NCBI GenBank assembly: GCA_946406115.1 | Contig: OX291557.1 | Location: forward strand, 14,168,501-14,232,500 | Length of the DNA stretch: 64,000 bases | Origin: Apoda limacodes | Lineage: Eukaryota > Arthropoda > Insecta > Lepidoptera > Limacodidae | Reading direction: 5' to 3' | Shown here: piece after piece, positions 1 to 10,244 of the stretch | Numbering within the stretch: position 1 is the first letter of the stretch | Layout of the letters: each line of letters starts with the position of its first letter | The notes under the pieces: generated by a model | The model's input: only the letters and a program-made list of their open reading frames with translations | Databases searched by the model: none | What the model was told of the DNA's origin: nothing | Program-made: the position numbers and the translations under genes

Positions 1-600
1 CCGTTTACACACGTAGTTAAGTTTTGGTATATAATTGCACTAGGCCTGAGTAGAGCGCTAGCAATTGCACTCCTATGGAACGAATTTCGGTACAAAGCCT
101 TAGAGCCAAAATCAACGTGTGTGAAAGAGAAATTTCGACACTGTCTCACACGTGAAACAGAAGATTCTGTATGAAAAATTAGCATAATGTAGAGCGCCGC
201 TCCTGGGCTAGGTAAGTAAAATACGGCGACTTTGGCCCGGCCGGGGCGCGATGTCACTGCAAATGTTTTAATTTAGTTCGTGCGCGCGAGTATTTGATAA
301 ACAAATTAAATAAGTACATACCTACATATACAATTTATAATTGTCTAATAAGTATAGAAAAATAAAATGTGATTATTTTGATGTGATTAAACAATGCAAA
401 AAGTAATTCTACTTGAAATAAAGGCAAAGGGTTCATAAAAATGCAGCACGATAACAAATGCCCGAAGCGTGTTTGTCAATCTATATAGGCGAATGAATTT
501 GAGTTATGAATAGATTAAATAAACGGTTGGCATTCTCTTTACCTCTTTTGTTTTTTTTGGGTCTCTTTAACATCCAATAACAATTTTCACGAGCCGCCTC
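1..600. other. Non-coding, no recognised gene
   Basis: AT-rich DNA with no long reading frame. A short GC-rich patch around 190-260 contains a GGCCGG palindrome. I see no gene, RNA or confident repeat boundary here. Confidence 0.5.
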
Positions 601-621
601 TGCTTCCAACCAGTATTAGGT

Positions 622-846
622 AAGCCCCGTCACACGGGCGCTCTCTTTTTCGATGTAGCGAAAGCCTTCGACAACGTCTGGCACAACGGTTTAATTCATA
701 AACTGTACAACTATCAGTTGCCAGACCGCCTCATAATCATCACACGAGACTATTTGTCGAACTGCAACATTCGCTATAGAGTTGAAGGCACCCTCTCTTA
801 CCCTCATCCTATACAAGCAGGAGTCCCGCAAGGTCCCCTTTTTATT
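622..846 (+). pseudogene. Non-LTR retrotransposon reverse transcriptase fragment
   Basis: Read in frame from 622, the translation contains LFFDVAKAFDNVWH (RT motif A, where D is catalytic) and ends with AGVPQGP (RT motif B). The spacing of about 50 residues between the two is normal for Jockey/CR1-type LINE reverse transcriptases. Everything upstream (endonuclease, fingers) and downstream (the YADD motif) is missing, so this is a roughly 75-codon island left by truncation. It is not part of a host gene. The clade within Jockey/CR1 cannot be settled from this much sequence. Confidence 0.85.
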
Positions 847-1141
847 TTATGTTCGAGACATTTACAAATTTCTGTCTATTATTAGACTATAATATGTCTA
901 AATATTTTAAATTCATAAATTTATTTTATAGGTACCCAGTCCTCACGGCTCACACCTATTTTTTCGCGACGATCGAAATTTAAAAATCGATTTCTATTAC
1001 TTCTCTGAACGCACCCTTTAAAGTACCGCTACTCCACATGAGATAGCACCAGCATAAATGGAATGAACTTAACAGAGAAAGCGCAATACAGTTTCTAAGC
1101 AGTGCGAAAGAGACCGACTCTTGTCAAAGTCAATAGCGAAT
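847..1141. other. Non-coding spacer
   Basis: AT-rich interval between the LINE fragment and the heat-shock-like promoter. No coding or repeat signal was seen. Confidence 0.4.
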
Positions 1142-1283
1142 GAACTAGAAAGTTCATAAATGTGAAAGAGCCATAGATTATAGATGACAGGGACAGACCT
1201 ACGTTCGAGAACGTTTGGGAATCTGGAACCTTCCTTACATTTTGATATATAAGGGGGCTAAGTCGCGTTCCATGTCAGTCAGT
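1142..1283 (+). promoter_or_regulatory. Heat-shock-type core promoter (HSE array, TATA box, initiator)
   Basis: Around 1204-1229 the sequence TTCgaGAAcgTTTggGAA is four five-base heat-shock-element units in alternating orientation, followed by GAAccTTC. A further GAAagTTC pair lies at 1148-1155. A TATA box (gatatataag) lies at about 1243-1252, and the arthropod initiator TCAGT occurs twice at 1275-1283, about 30 bases downstream, which is the canonical spacing. This layout matches insect hsp70-type promoters, where heat-shock factor trimers bind arrays of alternating GAA/TTC units. It points rightwards into an untranslated leader of about 200 bases and then the hAT transposase remnant. Whether it was captured by the transposon or marks a lost heat-shock gene is not decided by the sequence. 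Confidence 0.6.
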
Positions 1284-1486
1284 TTTCGATTGAAGTTCGA
1301 ACAGTTCGTTCCGAGTGAACAAATCGCGAGTAGTGACTAATCTTCAGTGCACAGTGCATTCGTTTGAAAAATTGATAGTTCCCACCATATTCGTTTCCAT
1401 AGATTAGTGTTGTTATAGTGTTGCCGTATTTTAATTTCGAAAATATATAGATAGTTAGTTCATACAGTCCAATAGGTCAAGAATGA

Positions 1487-3104
1487 TTGCTTGACTTGAT
1501 TACATGTGCAAGAGCGAGCTCTTGTCCAAGTACTTCGGCACAGCAAAGTACTAGTAAAACTGAATTAACGACACAACAAACGTTAGTTAATATTTATGAT
1601 GTGGGTTTATATCTGGATACTAATGAACCTATCAGTGATGAAATACGGCTTAAAGTGACGCAAACAGCGTGGAAACCTCCGCAAGATTATGATTTCAAGC
1701 AGGACATTGATCATAAAAACGAAACACAACAACGTGCATTTCGCCACGAGTGGCTCACAGCATACCCTTGGTTTGCCTATTCTGCTCAGGCTTAAGGACC
1801 ACTTTGCCGTACATGTGTATTATTTCCCGCACAAATTCATTGAGGCAGTACTCAGGGGCCATTTATCGTTCGGCCATTCAAATTGATATTTTTGATATTC
1901 AAAAATTTCATGAGTGTGCGCAATCTCATGCAAATTGCCAATGGCATCGTGAATCGGTTATACGTTCTAAAAATTTTCTGGAAATCATGCAAAGAAAAAA
2001 AAATGACGTTTATGAACAGATTCATTCTGAATATCACAGGGAAATTTCAGAAAACAGAAAAAAACTTCAACCCATTATATCTTCGGTGTTATTTTGTGCT
2101 ACGCATGATTTACCCCTTCGAGGAAAAGCAGAAGATGTGTCAGTTTTCAAAGACTTACTACTACTTACATTTCCGAATTGAGGCAGGAGATACGGTTTTA
2201 AAATACCACTTTGCGACTGGTTCGAAAAATGCCCTCTATGTATTCCATCAAGTACAAAACGAAATTATTGAAACCTGTGCTGCTGTTCTTCGTGAAACCA
2301 TTACTGATGAAGCAAAAGAAGCGGCATACATTTCAATCTTGGCTGACGAGACAGCGGATATAAGCGGGACTGAACAGCTTTCAATGGGCATAAGATACGT
2401 CAAGTTACTGCTATATTTGGAGAAGCTAAACAAAGTTGCGAAGACCTTAATATTGAGATTAAATGCCAACGAGTTACGAAACAACAGGCTTATCGATCCA
2501 ACCACCCATCCGAAAACGTTGAAGAATTTTACAGAAGAGCTTTATACATTCCTTACCTTGATTCGATCATTTCTTCTTTAAAAGACAGATTTTCTGAAAC
2601 ACATAAAAAATCATTTTCTCTGTTACAACTACACCCAAAAATAATAAAAGGCCTTAGTAAAGAAGAATTTCTTAGAGCTGCAAAGGCATTGAAAATTTGT
2701 ATGGCGATCTTTTACCTAATTTTATTTCAGAAATCACGACTTGGTTGTAAATGTGGAAATATCCACAGCCAGCGGAAAATGATATCAGTGGAGATGATCG
2801 ATATGAAAAACATCTTATAGACTACATCGACGAGGCAAAATATTTCTTTCCTTCGGTAGCAGAAGCGATCAAGATTGGCCTTAGTCTACCCGTCACAACG
2901 TGCACAATAGAAAGATCTTTAAGCACACTGAGAAGAGTTAAAACTTGGAATAGGTCCACAACAGGTGACGAGCGACTGTCTGGATTATGCTTGTTAAGTG
3001 TCAACCGAGGCAAGATAACCAAGGACAATAAAGATAACTTTATAGAAAACGTCATTAATAAGTCCGGTCGAAAACCCCGCCGGCTGCATTTGTCTTTTAA
3101 ATGA
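1487..3104 (+). pseudogene. hAT-superfamily transposase pseudogene (DUF4371 / ZMYM1-like type)
   Basis: Four or more frames are needed to read it. The first (1487-1795) has the TTF-type zinc-finger region, with AFRHEWLTAYPWFAYS. The second (about 1880-2181) has the segment with FHECAQSHANCQWH and the conserved NRKKLQPII. The third (2177-2410) contains ILADETADISGTEQLS, the first catalytic aspartate region of these hAT transposases. A fourth (about 2430-2745) matches the stretch with YLDSIISSLKDRF. The last (2751-3104) is the hAT dimerisation domain, with TTCTIERSLSTLRRVKTW. Between the DETADIS segment and the QQAYRSNHP segment only 30-40 residues remain where the family has a few hundred, so most of the RNase H-like catalytic core is deleted. 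The protein would have been a nuclear cut-and-paste transposase; this copy is dead. It follows the heat-shock-like promoter by about 200 bases. Confidence 0.88.
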
Positions 3105-3189
3105 GAATTGTGTAATTACTGCATACTAATTATTGTGAATAAAAAAATGATTTCCAACAGACGGCTTTTTATTTCAATAATTCCTGTTG

Positions 3190-3229
3190 ATCCCGAGATT
3201 CCCTAGGCACCCCCCTACCGGCGCCCATG
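3190..3229 (+). mobile_element. Probable 3' terminus of the hAT element
   Basis: Downstream of the hAT stop codon and an AATAAA at about 3138, the sequence ccctaccggcgcccatg resembles the reverse complement of the CAGGGGCGCC-type ends common in this hAT group. A convincing 5' partner was not found. The short repeat ccatgtcagt occurs both at 1270-1279 and at 3225-3234, which may or may not be a target duplication. Confidence 0.35.
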
Positions 3230-3239
3230 TCAGTAAGTT

Positions 3240-4429
3240 TACTCTTTTATATACACATATAGATTGTTGTAAATATGTATATAAATATATATCTTATATT
3301 TTTTGTACGCATAAACTTGTGTGATATGAGATAGGTAGATACTAATCTGTCCACAATTCACAATAACAATAAAATGGAACGCGCCGTTGAGTATTGTTAG
3401 TCAATCTATAGTTAACAGCTACAACCATAATTTTCTGTAGTAACAAAAATAACTTAAAAACATATTACCTACTAACGCCATCTCTTAGACGACATAAGAC
3501 TCTAAATGACCAAATATTACCTATCACTGGATTGTACACATGGATTTTAGTGAAGTACTTATTTTTATTTGTTATTGGCATGTTTTTAATAGATATAGAA
3601 AACTAAATGGGTATTCCATCAGGAACTCACATTTTGATATTAGTCGATTAAATTTGCCGAGTAAGTGCGCTTGTGCTCTGATTCGAATTCGATTAGTTTC
3701 CGTAATTTTGATCGACGTAAAACAAACTATTCAGAAAATCACGAATGCTGCTAATGCACTACATCTGTGATTCGTGATTTTCTTGTTCATATTTTGTAGG
3801 CAGAGAGCGCATCTACTGTGTGTCCTGATATAAATTGTGTTCAATTCTGGCTCTGTTATTATAGATTTAAAGAAGCCGCACAATGAAAAAGCTCTAGATA
3901 CATCCTCTGTTATTCAATAGATTTACAAGGGGAGCGTTTAGTGATCATTATGAATTGAGACAATATTAGGTAAAATATATTTTTTAATTATATTATCACC
4001 TCTAGAAGAAACCGTGCCGTGCGAAGTAACATTTCAGTAAGTTTTTCTCGCAATTGGGCGAACACATTAAAGACCGCAGTTTTACACTAAACCAACACAG
4101 TGCCGAAAAAGTAAATAGCAAAATATTGAGCAATGTTTTTGTAAATATTAATTAATTATTTTGTTTCGTAAATCTTTGCCAGTTTTTTAATCAAGCCACT
4201 ATATTAAGTAATGCGATACATCGATAATTTATTGCGGGATCAATTTTGACCCCTTGAATTGTAATTAATTACGTGAAAATAACGAATACGAACCAAAATG
4301 CACAAGCGCACTTAGTATGTTTGTTTGTGTCCGTCAAATCTTGAAAGACAAATTACAACCACTTTCTGATGTCCGATTGGACTCAAATTCAAATTCTATC
4401 AAATTTGGTGTATTTGCGTATCTTCGTTG
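3240..4429. other. Non-coding interval, no recognised gene
   Basis: AT-rich sequence with a few short chance reading frames and no domain or splice pattern I can support. Confidence 0.45.
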
Positions 4430-4765
4430 ACAGTGCAATAATATGATACCATGGAACTGATCTGATGACGGAGTTGGAAGATGGCCATAGGAACTCTTAA
4501 AATATACAAGATAAACCCATCGAGTTTGGGCTCATTTCTTTTGTCTTGGCAAACACTCTGGTGCTGCATGATATTCAGGATCTGAAGATGGAGACGGTAG
4601 GTGGTCATAGGAACTTCTGAACTAAACAAAATAAAGCTACCCGTCGTATTTGGGCTCGTTTAATTTGTTTTGGTAAGCACTCTGGTACTAAATGATATCC
4701 AGGGCCTGAAGATTGAGCCGGAAGGAGGCCAAAAGAACACTGTAATAAAACCACGCATTGGACCT
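4430..4765. repeat. Imperfect 120-bp tandem repeat, about 2.7 copies
   Basis: The block 'ggccataggaac ... tttgggctcatttcttttg ... actctggtgctgcatgatat' recurs at about 4481, 4601 and 4721, a period of 120 bases. The copies differ by scattered substitutions. Because 120 is a multiple of three, the - strand shows short repeated reading frames, which are a by-product of the period and not evidence of a protein. Confidence 0.7.
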
Positions 4766-6408
4766 GTTTTCGGCGAGCACAGGTCAACTACAGATATACT
4801 ATCAGTCCCGGTAGACTTTGGCAGCAACGGAATTTAGATTATTTCACCAAAATCGGTTAAATTTCAGGCCAAAGACAACTACGGCATGGCCGAGAATAGT
4901 TATTTATGATATGAGTGCCGTAAGTTGGTTCGACTTCGTCTGGGGCTCACATTCGTCTACTTGTTTGTAAATACTTATTCCGCACGAATGTCACACATCG
5001 TCTTTCAACACATTTGTGAGAAAACAATATAATTTATAGGTAATTAAATAAACTTTTTCATTCGACTGTTTTTAATAGAAAATAAGAAATAATACAGATA
5101 GGTCATTACTTTTGGAAATCAATAGTACAATTTGAACAATTATTGAAATTCAGTGAAACTTGCTGCTTTAGAATCATAACTGACTGACTGTCATTTTTAA
5201 TTTGACATGTATTATGTCGAACGGCAGAATGTGTCAAGAACTACATCTCGACTCTTTTTCTTTAATAATTAAAGTGAGTCAAACGTATACATCAAAAGCG
5301 CTTGCAAGGAGGTTCGATGGAAATTAATAAAAAACGTAAAGGATACCCACAGCGGCGCCATACAACGGAGCGTGCAGTAAAACGTTGTTATGTGCATGAG
5401 AGTACCTATTTTACCGCACGTTCCATTTTGTGGTGCGTAATTTTGAACTTTCGATCTATGTATACAAGCGTTGTAAATCCATTTTTTGAGCAAATGTGTT
5501 GAAAAAGAATTTTGCCAATGGTGCTCTGTTTGGCTTTCACGGTTGGCTTCCATATGATACGAGGCAGCATAATGAAGCACGCCGTCGTGTATTTAGACCG
5601 GGACGGGCCGCTAGTAATAAATAAAGGAAAAATCCAAAAACTGATAATTAAGGCATAAACCTGTGAGACTTGATCTCATGATGGAAAAACTATCTACATA
5701 TAATAAGTTTGTATGGAACACTCGGTGCGCGAGCCAGACTAACCTTAATGGCACTTGGCCGAATTTTTTTTTTCTTAACCCAAGAATTCAACAAAACTTA
5801 TATGAACTAAATACATTTCAGTAGTGGTACCATTTATACTATTAAGCAAACAATTAAAATAATTATTTAGAGACCTCATTGAAGTATTAGAAGGTCACAG
5901 TACGTAAATAACTAGAATAGAACTCTGGGCTGGGACCTATTTCTATAAACCCTAGAGCGCAATAGGATGATAATAGGTAACTCTCAGAATAATACTTGCG
6001 TTCGGTAAGTAGGTACTAACTATTCACTGAAATGTAATTTGTTTTTATTTTAATGTTAATATTAGTTAATTTTACTAATGAAATAATTCAACATAATTAA
6101 GTTGGTAACATCTGTATTTGATTATTAATAGTAATGTATACGATACAATACGATACGTATTTCGAACGCACTCTTTGTTTGAAATAAGATAAACTCCATT
6201 TAATCGATTTTTATCAAAAACCAAACCTAATCGATTAAGTTTGTTAGTTAAGATAAGAAATAGTTTTCCAGATTAGAGTGGCCATTAATCCAGCTTCCGA
6301 GGAGACTAAAAAATCCCAATAATTTTTATGGTCCTGGTGATTTGTGTAACGCAAGAAATCAAATTTAATGTTTTCAACGGAGTAATTTTGTTAAGGGATG
6401 TTATAACG
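4766..6408. other. Non-coding interval with degraded repeat fragments
   Basis: No gene was seen. The stretch near 5300-5580 is less AT-rich than its surroundings and may be an old transposon, but I cannot assign it. A fragment of the 'gggttccgtacc' family lies at about 5695-5775. Confidence 0.4.
5695..5775 (+). repeat. Fragment of the lepidopteran 'gggttccgtacc' dispersed repeat
   Basis: The segment with ggtgcgcgagccagact followed by gcacttggccgaattttt matches the 3' end of the fuller copy at 57112-57416 (gtgcgcgagtccgactcgcacttggcc). Only the 3' end remains. Confidence 0.5.
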
Positions 6409-6452
6409 TGTACGTACGATACACACGTACGTTCATACGTACGTACACGTGT
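6409..6452. repeat. Short palindrome of CGTACG units
   Basis: cgtgtacgtacg at the left and cgtacgtacacg at the right form 12-base inverted arms around a loop of about 18 bases. A cruciform or a mutated simple repeat are both possible. No associated gene is apparent. Confidence 0.6.
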
Positions 6453-6920
6453 ATTTGTAAAAATATCGTAGTGCCCAAACGGGTCAATTGATTTTGATTT
6501 GGTTTTTTTTTTTTGGTTTCAAAAGTAACTTCATATCGGGAGTGTTCTTAAGTAAGATTCAAATAAATTCAATTAATAGGTTATAGTTATTAATAGGTGA
6601 TTATGGGTCTGATTATGAAGCAGGAAATGGAAATGAAGATAAATTGGTTAGGGATTTTAAGCTACTTTCAGTCGTTCAATCGATAAGATTTTTTAAGGGT
6701 CGGGGTTTTTTTTAAAATTTTAGAAAACTTTACTGGTTAGTTTATTTACTTTTACTTTGAGATTATTACAAACTTTAGTTTGCTGGACTACCTTACTGTC
6801 TTAAGTTACTTTTTTCTCAGGTAAATATATAATTGAAAAAACATTTTATTTTAACTGTTTTTTTTTCCCCCTCACAAATTAGTTATATTTATATTAGTTT
6901 TTAAATTTTCGTGTTTCATT
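6453..6920. other. AT-rich non-coding spacer
   Basis: Low-complexity T-rich runs. Nothing further was seen. Confidence 0.45.
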
Positions 6921-6980
6921 ACTAATTTAAAAATAGTACAACGGGATTAAACGCGTCGTTATTTGGCAAAATACCTTTTT

Positions 6981-7020
6981 CCCGACGTTTCGGCTAGGTT
7001 ACACCAGCCTTGGTCACTTG
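6981..7020 (-). ncRNA. Decayed hammerhead-ribozyme-like motif in Penelope terminal repeat
   Basis: On the - strand, gtgacca is followed by the hairpin AGGCTGGTgtaACCtAGCC and then GAAAC-GTC. This has the order of a hammerhead core (CTGATGA, stem II, GAAAC), a motif established in Penelope-like terminal repeats. Stem II and GAAAC are kept, but CTGATGA has become GTGACCA, with the essential C3 and G8 changed. This copy is therefore probably catalytically dead. Confidence 0.4.
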
Positions 7021-7244
7021 CGCGGCGTCTTCGGCTTCTAGTGGAGGCGTTGAACTACCCTCACTTTGTCTTTATACTTGTCATAATCACTTCACACAAC
7101 ACTATCGGTGGTCTGGGGTGCGTTCGTTGGTGAAACTTGAGAGCTGTATTTTTTATGACTGGATTCCATGGAGGCTACAGTTTGTATCCTTCCTAACGAT
7201 TGAAGTTCTTGTTCTTTTTAATTTCAATCGCTTCGCGTACTAAT

Positions 7245-8548
7245 CTACGGTAATATTAGCGATCGGTGGATAAAACCTTAGGCTGATGGAGCTCATTCCA
7301 GTGGTTGCAATTTAAGTTAATCAGATGTTCTGCTATAGCTGATTTTTATGTTTTTATTTTATGTTCCCTGTCCCTGTCCGCAATTGTGCGTTTGGTCTTT
7401 GATCAATTTGGTAAACACCTGGTGTTTGGTACGGGATTACGTCCTTTGGCGTGCGCGCACCTGCTGTTAAATTTTGGAGAACGGAACATATACAATCTAA
7501 GTGGAGAATTAATTCAAAAGCGATCCAATTTTATCCGTTACTCCTTTGATATAGTGCATTAACGCTGGCTGTCTGCTAAACTCTGGATTCTTTATACGTG
7601 TGTTACGGCGAACTGAACTTCTTCTTCTCGTTTTGTACCCGTTTCTCTTGAGTGCCTCCTGAACGTGTGCCAGCTCAGTATCCAAATGTTCAGGGTCACA
7701 AAGGTCATGAGCTCGGTAAGTCAGAGACGCCACAACTAACGAAAGACGCAGGTGATGATGCGTTCAGGTATCTGTCCGTGTGCGTGTGTTTCCGATAAGC
7801 AGTATGCCCCAGAGAGTCATCTTAACTTACATTCAATTTAACATCTAAGAATACTAGTTAACTGAACGTTCACTTTCCATTTGATAGGTAAAACGTATTT
7901 TGTTATGAATGGAGTTATGGTGATCTAGGTACTGTTCTACTTCCTGCCTGGTTCCTTTAATTAAGCACAACACGTCATCAACAAATCTCTTACAAAGTCG
8001 AACGCTAAAAGGCCCTGAGTTCAAAGCTATCTCCTCAAAATGTTTCATCCAGATGTTGGCTAACATTGGTGCTACCAGACTACCCATAGTAACTCCATCA
8101 ATCTGAAGGTAGTGCTGACTTTGGTAAAGAAATTAGTTTCCTTCTAAACAGTGTTTAAGCAAAACTATATACCTATCAGGGCTACCATTTAAAACTAGTT
8201 TTTTTTTTATTGCGTCAAGGCATTCTTTAAGTGAAACATTAGTGAACAATGATTCATTCAACGTCAACACTCACCATTATCTTATCATGTTACAACTGGA
8301 TGTCATTCATGATGCTAACCAAATCGAGAATCTTTTACGTAAGACAGTGAATTACCTATCAGTGGCTGCAACACTTTACTTATGTGTTTCGCGAAGTCAT
8401 AAGTGGGAGAATTAATTTGACTTACAATTTGTCGTAGGAGCACATCACTTTTATGTATTTTCGGCATTCCATAGAGTTTTGGTGACTGTGATATCTTAGG
8501 GATGTGAAACCATTGGTACTCATCATCAAATCTGCTATAGCAGAACAT
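7245..8548 (-). pseudogene. Penelope-like reverse transcriptase / GIY-YIG endonuclease pseudogene
   Basis: From the right end leftwards on the - strand: PKLYGMPKIHK and SPTYDFAKHISKVLQPLIGN (about 8480-8340), the Penelope-specific start of the RT; DGVTMGSLVAPMLANIWM (near 8090), motif B; RFVDDVLCLIKGT (about 7985), the catalytic motif C as FVDD; DDSLGHTAYRKHTHTDRYL (about 7800); and LCDPEHLDTELAHVQEALK (about 7690), the family's region after the thumb. Towards 7245 the GIY-YIG endonuclease end is recognisable only as SAIAEHLINLN and HQPKVLST, with stops between. Several stops and frameshifts break the frame, and the N terminus before PKLYG is missing. A working element would nick DNA with the endonuclease and prime reverse transcription from the nick. 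Confidence 0.88.
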
Positions 8549-8690
8549 CCGATCAACTCAAATTCCAATGAGCTCCACCAGCCTAAGGTTTTGTCCACCG
8601 ATCCCCAACATTACCGTACATTGGTACTTTATTTTTTTATTTTGCCAAATAACAACGCGTTTAATCCCGTTGTATTATTTTTAAATTAGT
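8520..8690 (+). pseudogene. Inverted tail of a second Penelope-like copy
   Basis: On the + strand this encodes SAIAEHPINSN and NELHQPKVLST, the same endonuclease C terminus found on the - strand at about 7250-7345, followed by the element's 3' end at 8690. It is joined head-to-head to the truncated 5' end of the - strand element at about 8520-8527. Confidence 0.75.
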
Positions 8691-9069
8691 TATACTTATT
8701 ATATGTTATTAATACAGCACTAAAAAGAAACAATATAAATATCTTTATAAAAAGTAGAAATAAATAACAATAAAAAACTTTTTGTAAACATAGAATCTAC
8801 ATAGTAACAATGAAATTGAAAATATTTTATAGTTACGTCTTAAAATGAATTCGTAAAGCATATCTTTTCAAATGTAGTTTATTTAACTAATAGTAATAAT
8901 AAATAAATATTTGTGGACATTACACACAGCGCCATCTGGTCCCAAACTATGCAAAGCTATAGTACCAGAGTACTATGGATACCAGACAATGGATGCTTGC
9001 ATATATATACTTTTTTTGCAAATACGTACTTATTTAAAATAGAAAACATTCAGTCACAAGACAAACATC
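8691..9069. other. AT-rich non-coding spacer
   Basis: No coding or repeat feature that I can support. Confidence 0.4.
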
Positions 9070-9256
9070 TTTATATATATAACTCTACTATATATGTGTA
9101 TGTCACTGTACTCCTTCTAAACGGCTGAATCGATTTGAATGATTTTTTTTTGTGTGTTTGGGTGGCACCCTGGATGGTTTAGATTCAGGTAAATCAGCCC
9201 GGTAGATAGCACTGCAGTCGGTATCATGCCGAGCAACGTCTGCCCGGTCAGCTAGT
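9070..9256 (+). mobile_element. Non-autonomous Helitron-like element
   Basis: Begins near tatatataactctacta and ends gcccggtcagCTAGT. A CTAG-type 3' end shortly after a GC-rich hairpin (gggca/tgccc-type arms) is typical of lepidopteran Helitron derivatives. The text aaacggctgaatcgatttgaatga is the family's internal signature. No protein is encoded. Confidence 0.55.
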
Positions 9257-9282
9257 AAATAATAAATGTTTGTCTTGTGCCA

Positions 9283-9336
9283 TAATCGAACCCACGCCCC
9301 TTGATTAAGTAGTTAATCACTGAGCCACGGAGCCGA
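9283..9336 (-). repeat. tRNA-derived SINE fragment
   Basis: On the - strand, TGGCTCAGTGATTA (9327-9314) resembles a Pol III A box and GGTTCGATTAT (about 9292-9282) a B box, about 24 bases apart, which is shorter than in a true tRNA. The leading GGCTCCG resembles an acceptor arm, but there is no matching 3' arm. A SINE head is more likely than a working tRNA gene. Confidence 0.5.
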
Positions 9337-9339
9337 CGG

Positions 9340-10244
9340 TATCAATAATGTATTTAGCAAGAATTTATCGTACATTAATAATTTAGTTTTTAATGATACT
9401 AAACAGGTTTAGTAATAATGACTTTTTGGCAACTGGGTTTCTTGTTTTTTTTTTTTTTTGATAATGGTATTGTACCTATTTTTTTCCAATCAACAACCTA
9501 CCTAGGCAACATACGACACGCAGCAAAACAGTTCACCAAAATGTGACTCATGGTCATTCTTCCTCGTGATATGCAGTTTTAGGGCCTTATATTCGTATTT
9601 AATTCGTTAGTAGATAAACCATTTACTTATACAATATATAAATACATTACAAACAAAATTATAAACAAAATAATTTTGTACTTACTACTTTATTTTTTAT
9701 TGTGTTAATATGGACTTCGAGGATACCATAGATGTAATTGTGGTTATTTTTAACATATCCTCTTGCCATATTGAGTTAGACAGTTCTCGTTCTGGTCGTT
9801 ATATATAACATCAGGTGGAATTATTTTAATGTTATCTTGAAGCAGATTAAATAACTTATATATAACTACAGATTATATAATACTATACACATAACTTTGT
9901 GTCAATGAAAGTAAGCTTGTGTTCGATTTAATTCCACCTTTTTACCAGTTGAGATTGATACACAAATAGTACCTATAGTCCTTTTAAAGACTCTTTGGCT
10001 TACAACATCTCGTGTGTAGCTAATTTGGTTTGTGTACCTGTCTGTATATACATAAACATTACATAGTTGCGAAACTATATATAAACAGTGATTTGGCTAG
10101 TAGCTACATTGCTACCTCGTACACTCTTACATACATATTGCTGTATCGCAATACGTGTGCATGCCGTTGCCGATTGAGCACACAGTCTCGTCGCCACGAC
10201 TAGACAGATTGTTTGTATGTATGCGAGGTCGATCGACTTGCACA
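9340..10244. other. AT-rich non-coding interval upstream of the host gene
   Basis: Presumed upstream region of the gene whose first exon starts near 10245. Contains poly(T) at about 9449-9460. No element could be identified. Confidence 0.4.

Larger units (their letters stand above)
6921..8690 (-). mobile_element. Penelope-like retroelement with inverted flanking tail
   Basis: The outermost 50 or so bases (6921-6970 and 8641-8690) are inverted copies, with ttaatcccgttgta on the right matching acaacgggattaa on the left. A second inverted block pairs about 7246-7345 with 8520-8625. The left arm has about 270 extra bases between the two blocks, so the right arm is an internally deleted version. 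Between them lies a - strand Penelope-type reverse transcriptase. Penelope-like elements are known for terminal repeats in direct or inverted orientation and for 5'-truncated copies joined to partial copies, which fits this layout. Confidence 0.75.

Noticed and set aside
187..215. gagcgccgctcctgggctag considered as the 5' end of the hAT element
   Set aside because: Only a loose match to the inverted 3' terminus, and it would enclose an unrelated LINE fragment; no target duplication.
4399..4787. Two - strand frames with similar peptides
   Set aside because: By-product of the 120-bp tandem repeat.
9283..9336. Working tRNA gene
   Set aside because: A- and B-box-like motifs are too close together and there is no matching acceptor arm or anticodon loop; better read as a SINE head.
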